64,000 nt of DNA. Source: Batkoa obscura (lineage: Eukaryota; Entomophthoromycota; Entomophthoromycetes; Entomophthorales; Batkoaceae). The stretch is taken from the NCBI GenBank assembly GCA_030770535.1, contig JASVEC010000045.1, forward strand, positions 1 to 64,000, given 5' to 3'. The notes beneath the pieces were generated by a model, which did not search any database, was not told where the DNA came from, and saw only the letters and a list, made by a program, of their open reading frames with translations. This document shows, one piece after another, positions 34,966 to 45,314 of the stretch. The translations under genes were made by a program, and so were the position numbers. Each line of letters begins with the position of its first letter. Position 1 is the stretch's first letter.

Positions 34966-36163
34966 ATGATTATTATATAAAATCTAATACTTAAAAAGAT
35001 TATAAAAGCTTTTTAATCAATTGTTTATGATAAATCAAAAAAAAAAAAATTTTGATAATTAAAATAAACTTATAAATAAAAAAATAATATGCAATAATTA
35101 AGTTATATAAAAACTATAAAATAAAGATAAAAATAAGTTTATTAAATTCAGCAAAATTTTTTGAAAAAGTCATTATTCTGAAAAGTTTCTTTATATATTG
35201 AATTAAAATACTATAAATGTTAGATACAGGCATTAAAATATAAAACAATGTTTTTTGTAGTTAATAAATAAAAATTTTTATAGTAAATTTAAATGAAAAT
35301 TTTTAAATTAGAGGATGTTTTTTTGGTTATCACTCTTTCCATTTTTTAGGCGCTATTTGAACGAAAAGGCTGTTAGTAAAATTCCAAAGTAACTAATAAG
35401 TTAAAACTTCGAGTCAAGTATATCACAAAAGATCTTTGAGGTATAATAAATATTAGTTAATTAAATAATATTAATGATAAGTCATAAAAGCTTGAAGAAA
35501 ACAAAGCATCGGATATTTTAAAGACAATGAAAATCGTTATTTTTGATAACTTTTTAATAATAATTTTTACAAAGAAAATCATTCAATCATTGTATGAAAA
35601 GCAATATAATTTTAATCTTTAAGCTCCTTTATCAACTAAAACTCATGATCCTTAATCTTTTGTTAGTTTAAATGAGTAGAATATTAAGCTCTGAATTAGT
35701 AATTAAAATTGCAAAGTTTCTCATCTGATTTTTATAGTTTTTAAATTATTTTTATTTTAAATTCCAGTTTTTTTAAATTTGCAAAGTTTCGCATCTAATT
35801 TTGTCGCAGCTTTTATTCTTACTATTTTTGCAAATAAATGTCTCATTCTAAATCCTCTTTAACTCAAAGAAGGTGCTAAGGATGCATATAAGACATACTA
35901 TAGATATAATAGCGATGAAACATTCATCTCTTTTACTTTATAGTATATGATTTCTTTTGAGTCAAGAATTAATATTCTAATACTTTAATTGAATTTCGAG
36001 TCACAATTACTTATGAATTAAAACTATCCCATTTGCGTTAAAAAGTCGGTAATTATGAGAATTGCTGCGCTATACCTAAATTGTTCTATCTATAAATTAA
36101 GAATGAAATTTGAGCTTATCTTCTTTATAAAAAATAAATAGAATTCCTAACAACAAATAATTC
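34966..36163. other. Gene-free AT-rich stretch with one worn MITE
   Basis: A MITE remnant (copy 16) lies at about 35311-35386. A nearly exact short repeat, GCAAAGTTTCKCATCT, occurs at about 35711 and 35777. No gene was seen until the MATE transporter. Confidence 0.5.
35311..35386 (-). mobile_element. MITE copy 16, truncated
   Basis: Starts GAGGATGTTTTTTTGG and keeps the core with GGCGCTATTTGAACG. It breaks off before the far terminal. Confidence 0.7.
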
Positions 36164-37854
36164 ATGGATAAAAAAAGTGACAGTTTTAATACAATAGAAG
36201 AAGGGACAAGTGAAAATAGTCTATTATTAGCAGAATGTATTAAGAATGAAGAACATGATTTAGTTTTTATTTATCATTATAGAGCTATTGTTAATGAATT
36301 AATTTATTTAATTACATCGGCAATACCAATTATATTATCTACTTTTATTCAATTTAGTATACCAACTATTAATTTATATAGTATGAGTCAATACGGAGCT
36401 ATTGAAATAAGTGCAGTTGCATTAGGAGCCACTTTAGCAAATACAACAGGAAATTCAATTAGTCTAGGTATGGCAACCGCATTAGATACATTATGTTCTC
36501 AAGCATTTACAGGAGCTAGTGATAAAAAACAAGTAGGAGTTCATTTACAAAGAGGAATCGTTATTCAAATGATGATGACTATCCCAATTTTTACTGTCTG
36601 GTGGTTTTCTGAATCACTATTATTATTTTTACAACAAACCCCAGAAGTGGCTAAGTTATCAAGTGTTTATTTAAGAATTATGATCTTAGGTTTTCCGCCT
36701 TATATTTTATTTGAATGCTTGAAAAAGTACTTACAAGCTCAAAGTAAGTCATTTTTCATAGTGTAATATAATAGCATAATATTTAATATTTAATCTTTTT
36801 TATTTTAGAAATTATGCGAGCTCAAACTTGGGTATTTCTATTAACTGTACCAATTACTATTATTGTAAATTATTTTTTAATGTGGCATCCAACTACATCA
36901 ATTGGTTTTATTGGCGCTCCGTTTACAATTGTATTTTCTAATTGGATTACTTTTTTATCCATGATGATATATATTTATTATGTTGAAGGTTTGGAGTGCT
37001 GGGGTGGATGGACGAAAGATTGTTTAACTAATTTTTCAATTTATATTAATTTGGGTTTAAATGGTATATTAATGTTATGTTCTGAATGGTGGGCTTGGAG
37101 TTTAATATCTTTAACTGTTAGTTATTTAGGTAATATTTTATTTACTTATTTATTTATCATTATTATTGTTGAAATACAAAATATAAAAATAGACTAAATT
37201 AAATTAAATTATTATTTTATAGGTGAGGATTCACTTGCAGCACATTTTATAGCACTTAATATTGATTCAATGTTATATGCTTATTCCTTATCAATTGGTA
37301 TTGTTGCTAGTAATCGAATTGGTAATTTATTAGGTGCACACCATGTTAATAGGGCCAAATTAACTTCTTCATGTTCTATATTATTATCCGTTACTGTACC
37401 AATCTTTAATTCTTTATTTTTATTTACATTTAGACATCAATTTGCTTCTTTATTTACTAATGTTAAAGAATTGAAAGATATATTAATCGTTTTAATTCCA
37501 TTCACTTGTGTATATCATGTAAATTTAATTTTAAATACAATATTAATGTTATTAATACTAATGTGTTGTTATTAGGTATTTGATAGTGTAGCGTGTTGTT
37601 GTAGTGGTATATTAAGAGGTCAAGGTAGACAAAAGATAGGTGGTATAGTGAATTTATTATCTTGGTATTGTGTAGCTATACCAATTAGTATTGTATTAGC
37701 TTTTTATTTAAAATATGGATTATTTGGTATGTGGTATGGTATTTGTATTGCTCTTTTTGGTACTTCTTTTGCTTTATTTTATTTTGTTATGTTTTCTAAT
37801 TGGGATCAATTATTTGCTGATGCTAAAAAACGATTAGAACTTTGTGAAAATTAA
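36164..37854 (+). CDS. MATE-family efflux transporter (4 exons)
   Basis: Exons 36164-36743, 36809-37129, 37223-37518 and 37576-37854 join in frame to 491 aa, the usual MATE length. The protein has a short polar N-terminus followed by about 12 hydrophobic segments. MATE signatures are LGMATALDTLCSQAFTGA after TM2, PITIIVNYFLM in the first half, SEWWAW at the start of the second half, and SNRIGNLLGAHHVNRAK. MATE proteins export cationic drugs or metabolites in exchange for H+ or Na+; in fungi (for example yeast Ere1 or YDR338C) they lie in plasma or vacuolar membranes. The last intron rejoins CVYHVFDSVACCCSGILRGQ, a strongly conserved region. Substrate unknown. Confidence 0.93.
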
Positions 37855-38092
37855 GTTGACTTTTATTTGATATTTGGTTCATTAAAGTTATTGACGATAT
37901 TTTATGCCCTTCTCTTTTAAAACTTTAAATAAATAATAGAAAATATTATCTTATATTGAATCATTCTCTAATCTTAATTGAAGTTAAAACTAAACATTTA
38001 ATAAACAAATCACTCTTAAGTATCCAAATTAATTAAACTGACACAATAAAATAAATGATTCATTAAATTAACTAAAATAATATAAGGATATT
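37855..38092. other. Spacer after the MATE gene
   Basis: Short AT-rich DNA, probably including the MATE 3' region. It ends at the first transposon terminus. Confidence 0.4.
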
Positions 38093-38995
38093 GGGGTTGC
38101 CCGAATTGGTTTCAGAATTTACTTAGAAATATACTATTTCTGTTAAATATTTAATAGATATATAATATATAATTATATGATTATATAATTATATAAATAC
38201 ACTTATTTGACTTTATTTTTTGTTGAAATAAAAACAAAATGAAAACTTTCATAACTAAACTTCGAAATGGAATTTTTGAAAATTTCAATACAATAGGGAA
38301 GAGTACACAATATAAACTGTGAAATATCGCTTTGTCAGCTTCATGGTTAATTATAACATAACAATCGCCTAAGCTATTATGTTCTTGAGCTCAGAGAAAA
38401 TCAATCCCATGTTCTTAGTTTGATTTGCTATGAGAATTTCTAGCTCCATCCAAAAGAATGTTATCTTCTCATTTTGATATTTATACTTTTCAGAGTATAA
38501 AAGAGTTTACAGAGTATATTAGTTCGATGCTTTTTAACTGAATTATTCCTTGATATCTCGAACATTTAATAAAGCCACTAAGTTTACTTAATAGTATTTT
38601 ACGTAGATTCTGCATTAGTATTGTCTATTCTATTTGTCTTATATAGCTTGTAACCTATTACGTGCTATTCTTCATAATCCAAGTCTATCTTAGTCACATA
38701 AACTAAGATCTTTCGACTTATAGTGTAGTCAACCCAGCAATAGCTGTTCTTGACTCCAAACCCTGAGTACCAGATTTCACACCCATGTATTTATTTATAT
38801 ACTACAACATTGATTAATATTAATATATATATTATATTAGTAAAAGCCTTATTAATATGGGAATTTTTATTAGGTCTAGTAGAAACTCAACTAATTTACA
38901 ATATAAACTATAATATAATAATTTAGAACTGTATCAGATACTTTTCCTTTTTAATAAAAAATTAAACAAAAAACAAAACCAATTAGGACATCCCC
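38093..38995 (+). mobile_element. DNA transposon copy A, internally deleted, split by a solo LTR
   Basis: The 5' end (GGGGTTGCCCGAATTGG, 38093-38317) covers the terminal repeat, a shortened leader and the first roughly 30 codons of the transposase. After the LTR (38318-38781) comes only the 3' end (38782-38995, closing with CCAATTAGGACATCCCC). The transposase middle is missing. The element abuts copy B head-to-tail across the bases ATAT. Confidence 0.9.
38318..38781 (+). mobile_element. Solo LTR inside transposon copy A
   Basis: 464 bp, TGTGAAAT to ATTTCACA, with a TATA word (GAGTATAAAAGAG). The transposon sequence on its two sides is not contiguous, so DNA was lost around or after the insertion. 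Confidence 0.92.
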
Positions 38996-38999
38996 ATAT

Positions 39000-41422
39000 G
39001 GGGATGTCCTAATTGGTTTCAGAATCTACTTAGAAATTAATCCAAATTTAAAATTCCAAGTTTGTGTTCAATATAACGGTTAAATCTAAAAAGCCTAAAA
39101 TTAAATGTCTCTATTTAAAACTTATTTTAATTGTTTCCTTTTCTTAAATAGCTAATTTTCCTAACTATATATTTTATGTTAGTTCTGTTAGATATTTAAC
39201 AGATATATAATATATAATTATATAAATACACTTATTTGACTTTATTTTTTGTTGAAATAAAAGTAAAATGAAAACTTTCATAACTAAACTTCGAAATGGA
39301 ATTTTTGAAAACTTCAATACAATAGGGAGGAGTACACAATATAAACATTGTAATTCATTTACATCAATTTTAAGAGCTACTTATAACAACCCAAGGTTTA
39401 TGGAATTTTATAATAAAACAAAACAAAGAAAAGATATATTATCAAAGTTTACTATCGATAATAATAAACTTAATCAAGTAATGTATAAAATTAGTGCTTT
39501 AAGGGAAACAGGAAACAAAAATCAGCAAGTAGCGTTATTATCGACTATAGCTTCAGTATATTCTTTTGATGAATGTAAGAGTTTTGGGTTTAATATAAAT
39601 AGAAATCAATATGATTATTCAAAAACAAGTAATAATAATAAAATATTAACATTAAAACCTATTATTAAAAATACAAAAAAAATTAAAGATGACCAAATTG
39701 AAACTATCATACAATATTTACTAAATGATTCAACTATTTCATCAAGATTTAATAAAAAAAGTAACGATAGTAAATATTCATCAGATAATATATATATATT
39801 AAATAAAAGTAGAAGAATGATATATAGTAAATATTTGAATGATCTAAGAGATAAAGCAGTAGCTAGGTCAACGTTCTTTAAATATATACCAAGTAATTTC
39901 AAAAATCCAGCAAGAAAAACGGATCTATGTAATATATGTACCCAGTATACAGTTAGAAAAAAGTTATTTGAAAATAAAATAAATACAGCAAAAAACAAAG
40001 CAGAGATACAAGAAATTTTCAACGAAGAAGAAAAATTATACAAATTACATAAATTCTGTGTTGATACTCAAAAAAACACATTTAATGAAACTACTAAAAA
40101 ATTAAATAACAAAAGTTGTATAATAGTTTTAGATTTTAAACAAAATATGGAAATAGGGACAAGACCAGATTCAATAAATCTAGATCATTATAATAAACAA
40201 GCTATATCAGTATTAGGCTTTGGTGTATTATATTTAAAAGATGATAAAACAATAGGCAAAGTTTACTTTGATTATTTATCTGAAATATTGAATCATGATT
40301 CAGCATATGCAGGAGATTGTTTAATTGATTTAATCTCTACAGAGCTTCTATTTAAAAAGTTTACAAAAATTAATATATGGGCAGATACAGGAAATCATTT
40401 TAGATCCCAAGAGTTTCTACACTATATGTTTAAAGAAATTCATAAAATAAATAGTAGTTTGAATGTCAATCTTAATTTTTTTGCTAAGCATCATGGAAAA
40501 AGTATAGTTGATGGACATTTTGGAAACCTTTCAAAATGGAAAAGTAGTTTTGAAGCGTTAGGTAAAATAGAAGATATCGATCAATTAATTTCAAGATTTG
40601 AGGCTTTTATTTGCGAGCATAATAAAATTAATAACTCGACTGTTAATAATGGGAAAACAGATATAATTTTTAAAAAGTATAAAAGAAACAAAAATACAAA
40701 AAGAATAATAGAGATGCAAGGCATTAAGAAGTATTTACACTTTATTAAACATAACAATAAACTACATTGTTATCCAGTATCTGATACATCAAAAAAAAGC
40801 GATATAGTCCCAATTAAAGTTATAGAGTCTATAGAAAACAGAAAAATTAAAAGATCGATACCAGCTTACCTTACAAAGATAACAGAGAATTTAAAAATTT
40901 CGATATTTACTAAGCAAGTAAGTAGTTTGTTGAATGATAGAAATAGATTGTTAAATGTTAAGATTACTTAAGTTATTAATAGCTAAGTTAATAAATAGTC
41001 AAAGAACAAGTAACTGTAATAATATGTAAAAACTATTATTACTTGTACTATATAAGGATGGTTAATTATAGTTTTGGGGCTGACCACTCCCTCCCATGCA
41101 GCTATTTATTAACTTGGCAATATATTAATAATGTAATTATAACATTAAAATAGTTTATTTATTTGATAATAAATCTACGATGTTGGTTATAAAGCAGTTG
41201 ATAATAAATATTTCTCAATTAAGCTTTATAAGAACATGTATCTAAGATCTAGTAGAAATTCAACTAACTTACAGTATGAGCTATAATAGAATGATTTAGA
41301 ACTGTGTTTGGGTACTTTTGTTTTAATAAAAGATGTGATTTTATAGAATTTTAAGCGAAGTTTTTAAAATACAAAATTTTTCAAAAATTGGATAAAATAA
41401 TGAAACTAATTCAGACAACCCC
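39000..41422 (+). mobile_element. DNA transposon copy B, apparently complete (2.42 kb)
   Basis: Terminal inverted repeats of at least 22 bp: 5' GGGGATGTCCTAATTGG.. and 3' (reverse complement) GGGGTTGTCTGAATTAG.., both followed by TTTCA. ATAT lies on each side. It carries one long intronless transposase frame (39268-40971) and about 450 bp of 3' non-coding DNA. Its ends match both ends of the small MITEs in the window, and its 3' half matches the inverted-repeat arms around the HMG-box gene. Confidence 0.92.
39268..40971 (+). CDS. Transposase of the 2.4-kb DNA transposon (567 aa)
   Basis: A single exon of 567 aa, uninterrupted. The N-terminal part is basic and Asn/Lys-rich. A Cys pair lies at DLCNIC (residues 219-224), followed by a helical stretch to LYKLHKFCVDTQ. 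A likely DDE-type catalytic core has Asp 289 (VLDFKQN) and Asp 373 (WADTGNHFRS). HHGKSIVDGHFG (His 409 to Gly 419) recalls the HGKG..DG signature of transposase-like proteins common in animals. I cannot place it in a named superfamily; the apparent 4-bp target duplication would allow a Sola-like element. Remnants of the same gene occur at 43270-43690 and 47989-48905 and, worn, in both arms around the HMG-box gene. The copy looks intact and recent. Confidence 0.85.
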   Translation: MKTFITKLRNGIFENFNTIGRSTQYKHCNSFTSILRATYNNPRFMEFYNKTKQRKDILSKFTIDNNKLNQVMYKISALRETGNKNQQVALLSTIASVYSFDECKSFGFNINRNQYDYSKTSNNNKILTLKPIIKNTKKIKDDQIETIIQYLLNDSTISSRFNKKSNDSKYSSDNIYILNKSRRMIYSKYLNDLRDKAVARSTFFKYIPSNFKNPARKTDLCNICTQYTVRKKLFENKINTAKNKAEIQEIFNEEEKLYKLHKFCVDTQKNTFNETTKKLNNKSCIIVLDFKQNMEIGTRPDSINLDHYNKQAISVLGFGVLYLKDDKTIGKVYFDYLSEILNHDSAYAGDCLIDLISTELLFKKFTKINIWADTGNHFRSQEFLHYMFKEIHKINSSLNVNLNFFAKHHGKSIVDGHFGNLSKWKSSFEALGKIEDIDQLISRFEAFICEHNKINNSTVNNGKTDIIFKKYKRNKNTKRIIEMQGIKKYLHFIKHNNKLHCYPVSDTSKKSDIVPIKVIESIENRKIKRSIPAYLTKITENLKISIFTKQVSSLLNDRNRLLNVKIT

Positions 41423-42080
41423 ATATGGTATTTGAAATTTTCATTATTTTTAACTGGAAACCAATTATTGTTCTATATTTTGTAATTTCAACAATGCTAA
41501 CCTATGTATTTGTTTGATAATATACCATTAAAACATGAATTTTAAAAAGTCGATGATGTTAGTAAAACTATCTATTTTTAAAATTCCAATAAACTTAAAT
41601 ATCTGGATTTTCAATAATCAATAAAGATTCAAATATTTTAAAATTAATTATTAGTTAATATTCAATAGTTGTTTTGTTAGTACATGTAATTGGATTAGTA
41701 ATACCAAATCCAAAATTCCAGCTAGGTTAGGGTAATTCGGTAGGAAACAGTAGGTTTTTAATTCTCAGCATTATATTAGTAAGAATCACAATTTTACTAG
41801 GCTAGTTCAATCGAAAAGAATATCATTACATCCAAAAAAAACCCAATTTAACGTACTTTTTGTCCTAGTAAATAGTTTAAGCGAAAACTCCGACTAGGCC
41901 AGCCTAATAAGGAAGGAGCAGTGCCCCATACCTTTATTCAATTAAACAATCAAACTTCTCATTACTTTAAATTTTAAAAGTAATTCATCATTACTAATAA
42001 TGTTATACAATGGTATAGCATAAGAAACATCACAAGGGTTCCGACCCTTATATTACCATCTTACCAGTGCTACGAAAAAG
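41423..42080. other. Spacer before the NmrA-like gene
   Basis: AT-rich DNA without a gene. A somewhat GC-richer patch lies near 41880-41930. It holds the upstream region of the NmrA-like gene. Confidence 0.45.
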
Positions 42081-42088
42081 TATAAAAG
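42081..42088 (+). promoter_or_regulatory. TATA box of the NmrA-like gene
   Basis: TATAAAAG lies 53-60 bases before the ATG, in a locally less AT-rich setting, which makes it more credible than most TATA words here. Confidence 0.55.
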
Positions 42089-42140
42089 CTGCCATTTAGT
42101 ATCCTTGTAATTTAAAACAAATACATTTGAAAAAACAAAA

Positions 42141-43095
42141 ATGACTTTATCAACTATCCCAAACAATCTTAAGAGAGTAGCTATTGCTGGTGGCACTGGA
42201 GCCCTTGGTCAGAACCTTACGGAGGAATTTTTGAAAATTGAGGGGATTAAATTAAAAGTATTGACTAGAAAAAGTACTGGTGAAGTGAGCAATCCACAAC
42301 TAAAAGAGAAGTTTATTAAACGCGGTGCTGAAGTTGTCGAGGTTGATTATAATAACCAAGATGAATTAAACGCTGCGTTAAAAGAAATTGATGTAGTAGT
42401 GTCAGCTCTAAATAGTCTTGATTTTGTAAAGATCAATTTAGTTTTGCTTAACGCAGCAGTTAAAAATAATGTCAATTTATTTATACCTTCTGAGTTCTTT
42501 AGTAAATTAGAGGGGTACTTTTGTTTAACTTTATTTTAATTCTGGTTTTACTAACTCTACCATTAGAACCAACAATCCATTCACTGCCCCAAAAGCTGAA
42601 ATTAGAAAACACCTTGAGAAATCTGGTTTAAATTACATTTACTATAACTGTGGCTTTTTCTATGAGCATATAACTAGCGAGCTTTTCGGTATTGATGTTA
42701 TTAACAATAAAGCCAAAATTGTAGGTTCTGGAAACACAAAGCTCAATATAACTCGTATTAGAGATGTTGCTAGCTTTATTGCACAAACCTATCATTTCCC
42801 TGAAGTCAACAATGCCCACGTCAATATATCTTCTCAAGTCACAACCATGAACGAAATTGTAAAACAAATAGGCGAAGTTGGCCAAAAGCCTTTAGAGATT
42901 GAGTATATTGATTTGAAAGAAATCGAAAAATTGATTGTCGAAAAAGCTGAAGATATTTACTATCTCTTGTTTGCGCATTGTGGGAGGGATATCGAGCTTG
43001 GAAATGTTTATATTGAAAAGGATTCAAACTATTTGCTTCCTGGGTTTAAGTTTGAGTCTTTAAAGGAGTATATTAGACAAACATATTTTAATTAG
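42141..43095 (+). CDS. NmrA/isoflavone-reductase-like NAD(P)-binding protein (2 exons)
   Basis: Exons 42141-42514 and 42567-43095, joined across a 52-bp GT..AG intron, give 300 aa. The N-terminus has the Rossmann motif GGTGALG (residues 17-23) after a beta strand, then VLTRKS (NADP ribose-phosphate site region), VVVSALNS and NLFIPSEF, the order found in NmrA-like and phenylcoumaran benzylic ether reductase-like proteins. KAEIRKHLEKSGLNYIYYNCGFF follows the intron and is also typical. Such proteins are either NADPH-dependent reductases or redox-sensing regulators. No catalytic substrate can be read from sequence. It lies 1.1 kb before another oxidoreductase on the same strand, which may hint at shared detoxification roles. 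Confidence 0.9.
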
Positions 43096-43171
43096 CGTGA
43101 ATTTTTAAAATAAAGTATAATTAATATCAATTGTTGACTATTTAGTAATTTTATTGAATCGAATAATATAT

Positions 43172-43265
43172 AGAAATATGTTTTTTGTTTAAAGATTTTA
43201 TTAGTAACTTTTTTACTCAAATAGTGCTTGAAAAATAAAAAAAGTGGTAAAACTAAAAAAAATAT
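43172..43265 (+). mobile_element. MITE copy 17, strongly worn
   Basis: Recognised by TTTAAAGATTTTATTAGTAA and AAATAGTGCTTGAAAAAT in the right order. The terminal G run is lost. Confidence 0.65.
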
Positions 43266-43269
43266 TTAC

Positions 43270-43690
43270 TTTTATTTTTATTATTTTTAGTTTTAATTTA
43301 TATTTATTTTTTTTGTATTTTAATAGTATATTGTAATCTTGATATTTTATTATTGTTAATTATTTTTGAATAACTATATTAATTTCTATCTACATTAAAT
43401 TCAAAACTGCATTTAGCAAAAAAATATACTGAAGTTATAATTGATAATAATATTATCTATTGATTTTTGTTTCTTGTTTTCTTTAAAGCATTAATTTTAT
43501 ATGTTGCTTGATTAGGTTTATTATTATTATTATAAAATTCCGTAAACTCTGAGTTATTATAAATAGTTGTCAAAATTAATATAAATGAATTACAATGTTC
43601 GTATAGTATGTTTTTCTTTATTATATTAAAAAATTCTAAACTTCCATTTTGAAGTTTAATTATAAAAGCTTGGATTTTGCTTTTATTTTA
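43270..43690 (-). pseudogene. Remnant of the transposase 5' part
   Basis: On the reverse strand this aligns with the first roughly 130 codons of the transposase at 39268, including the part encoding the N-terminal MKTFITK-like and the FNINRNQY-like segments. It is full of substitutions and short gaps and cannot be coding. Confidence 0.75.
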
Positions 43691-43726
43691 ATAAAAAATA
43701 AAGCAAAATAAACTATATAACTATAT

Positions 43727-43821
43727 GGGGATATGTTTCTGTGTTTGAGAGTTTTACTAACAATTTCCCGCTCAAATAGTGCTTAAAAGTTGAAAAAGTA
43801 ATGAGGCCAAAAAAACACCCC
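43727..43821 (+). mobile_element. MITE copy 18
   Basis: Ends GGGGATATG..CACCCC, flanked by ATAT on both sides. Confidence 0.85.
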
Positions 43822-44036
43822 ATATATTTATATATTATATATCTATTAAACATTTAATAAAATAGTATAAAACATATAATTAAAAAAATTGCTAATAGAA
43901 TTTTTAAATAAAAAATACATTATATGGATTTGTTTAAATTGGAAGAGTAATAAATGGCTTAAATTTTATTAACGATGTTGTAACCCTTTCAATTGAATAA
44001 ACACTACAAGAATTGTTATTTTAAAAAACATTAAAA

Positions 44037-44104
44037 TCTGAGAATTTCGGACTTACATAAAATATTCGAATCTGAAAATTTCGGACTTACATAAAATATT
44101 CGAA
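44037..44104. repeat. 34-bp direct repeat, two tandem units
   Basis: Units 44037-44070 and 44071-44104 differ at one base only. Each contains TTTCGGACTTACATAAAA and TATTCGAA. They lie 137-204 bases before the oxidoreductase start at 44241, so they could be paired protein-binding sites. Confidence 0.85.
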
Positions 44105-44240
44105 TCTAAAATAAAAAATTTAACTCTGACTTTTTCGATGATATTAATAATCAGAGTTATATTATGTAAAGAACTAATAAATGATGTTTTTATTATTAGT
44201 AATGAGTATGGCGATATATAATATTTAAATAGGGCTACTA

Positions 44241-45314
44241 ATGAAAAACACAAAAATTATAATATATTCAATGATCAAGAACAGCAAAGTAGTTTATCAA
44301 AGTGTTCCACGTGGCCTACCAAAGGTTGATGAAACCTTCAAAGTAGTCTATGAGGATATTGATATAGATAATATTAAGATAACCCACGAAGAGCTTCTAG
44401 TGAAAATTATGTATATTTCCATTGATCCATATACACGTTGGCGAATGGGAGATGAAGATACAAAAAATATAGTATCATCTTTTAAGATAGGGTCACCAAT
44501 CCGTAGCGGAGCTATTGCACAAGTTTTAAAATCCAAAAATGACCAGTATGAAGTAGGGGATTTTGTTATAACTATTGGGGATTGGGCAAAATACTCTATT
44601 GTAGATGTAAATGTAACGGAGCCTATCCCAAAGGAAAGAAATGCACAAATACCGCTATCCTATTATTTAAGTATCACGGGTATATTAGGTGCTACTGCTT
44701 ACGTTGGTTTGCACACTATATGTGAACCTATAAAAAGAGGAGAAACTATTTTTATTTCAGCAGCTTCAGGTGCTGTAGGACAAATTGTTGGGCAGTACAG
44801 TAAATTATTAGGATTAAATGTGGTCGGGTCTGCAGGCAGTGATGAAAAAGTCGACTTCCTTTTAAATGAATTAAAGTTTGATTCAGCCTTTAATTATAAG
44901 AATGAAAAGAACTTTGTTTCAGTTCTTAAACAGCATTGCCCTAATGGGATTGATATTTATTTTGATAATGTAGGTGGGAAAATGTTGGATGCAGTATTGG
45001 AAGTAGCTAACAGTGAATGCCGTATAAGCGTATGTGGTATGATTTCACAATACAATAATAGTAATAATAAGGATGGTTTACATAATTCTATGAACATTTT
45101 AAGCAAAAGGATTAAAATGCAAGGGTTTGGTGTTGCTTTTAGAAGAGATCTTTGGCCAAAATCTAATCAAATTTTTAGTAACTATTTGAAGGAAGGTAAA
45201 ATCCAATATAAAGAAGATTTATCTTTTGGTATTGAAAGTTTACCTGGAGCGTTTATTGATATGCTTCAAGGCAGAAACTTTGGCAAGGCTATAGTCAAAG
45301 TTGATGATATTTAA
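44241..45314 (+). CDS. NADP-dependent medium-chain oxidoreductase (PTGR/CurA-like)
   Basis: A single exon of 357 aa. It is a zinc-free medium-chain dehydrogenase/reductase of the alkenal/prostaglandin reductase group, which uses NADPH to reduce activated double bonds of enones and enals. Evidence is the N-terminal fold with YISIDPYTRWRMGD, the cofactor motif AASGAVGQIVGQ (residues 174-185), GLNVVGSAGSDEK, DIYFDNVGGKMLDAVL, and a C-terminus ending GKAIVKVDD. No zinc-binding Cys cluster is present. The first ATG gives a ten-residue hydrophobic lead (KNTKIIIYS); the second ATG at 44271 matches the usual family start better, so the protein may be 347 aa. Confidence 0.93.
   Translation: MKNTKIIIYSMIKNSKVVYQSVPRGLPKVDETFKVVYEDIDIDNIKITHEELLVKIMYISIDPYTRWRMGDEDTKNIVSSFKIGSPIRSGAIAQVLKSKNDQYEVGDFVITIGDWAKYSIVDVNVTEPIPKERNAQIPLSYYLSITGILGATAYVGLHTICEPIKRGETIFISAASGAVGQIVGQYSKLLGLNVVGSAGSDEKVDFLLNELKFDSAFNYKNEKNFVSVLKQHCPNGIDIYFDNVGGKMLDAVLEVANSECRISVCGMISQYNNSNNKDGLHNSMNILSKRIKMQGFGVAFRRDLWPKSNQIFSNYLKEGKIQYKEDLSFGIESLPGAFIDMLQGRNFGKAIVKVDDI

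Larger units (their letters stand above)
43096..44214. other. Repeat-rich spacer
   Basis: It contains two MITEs (43172-43265 and 43727-43821), a reverse-strand remnant of the transposase 5' part (about 43270-43690) and a 34-bp direct repeat (44037-44104). No host gene was seen. Confidence 0.6.
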
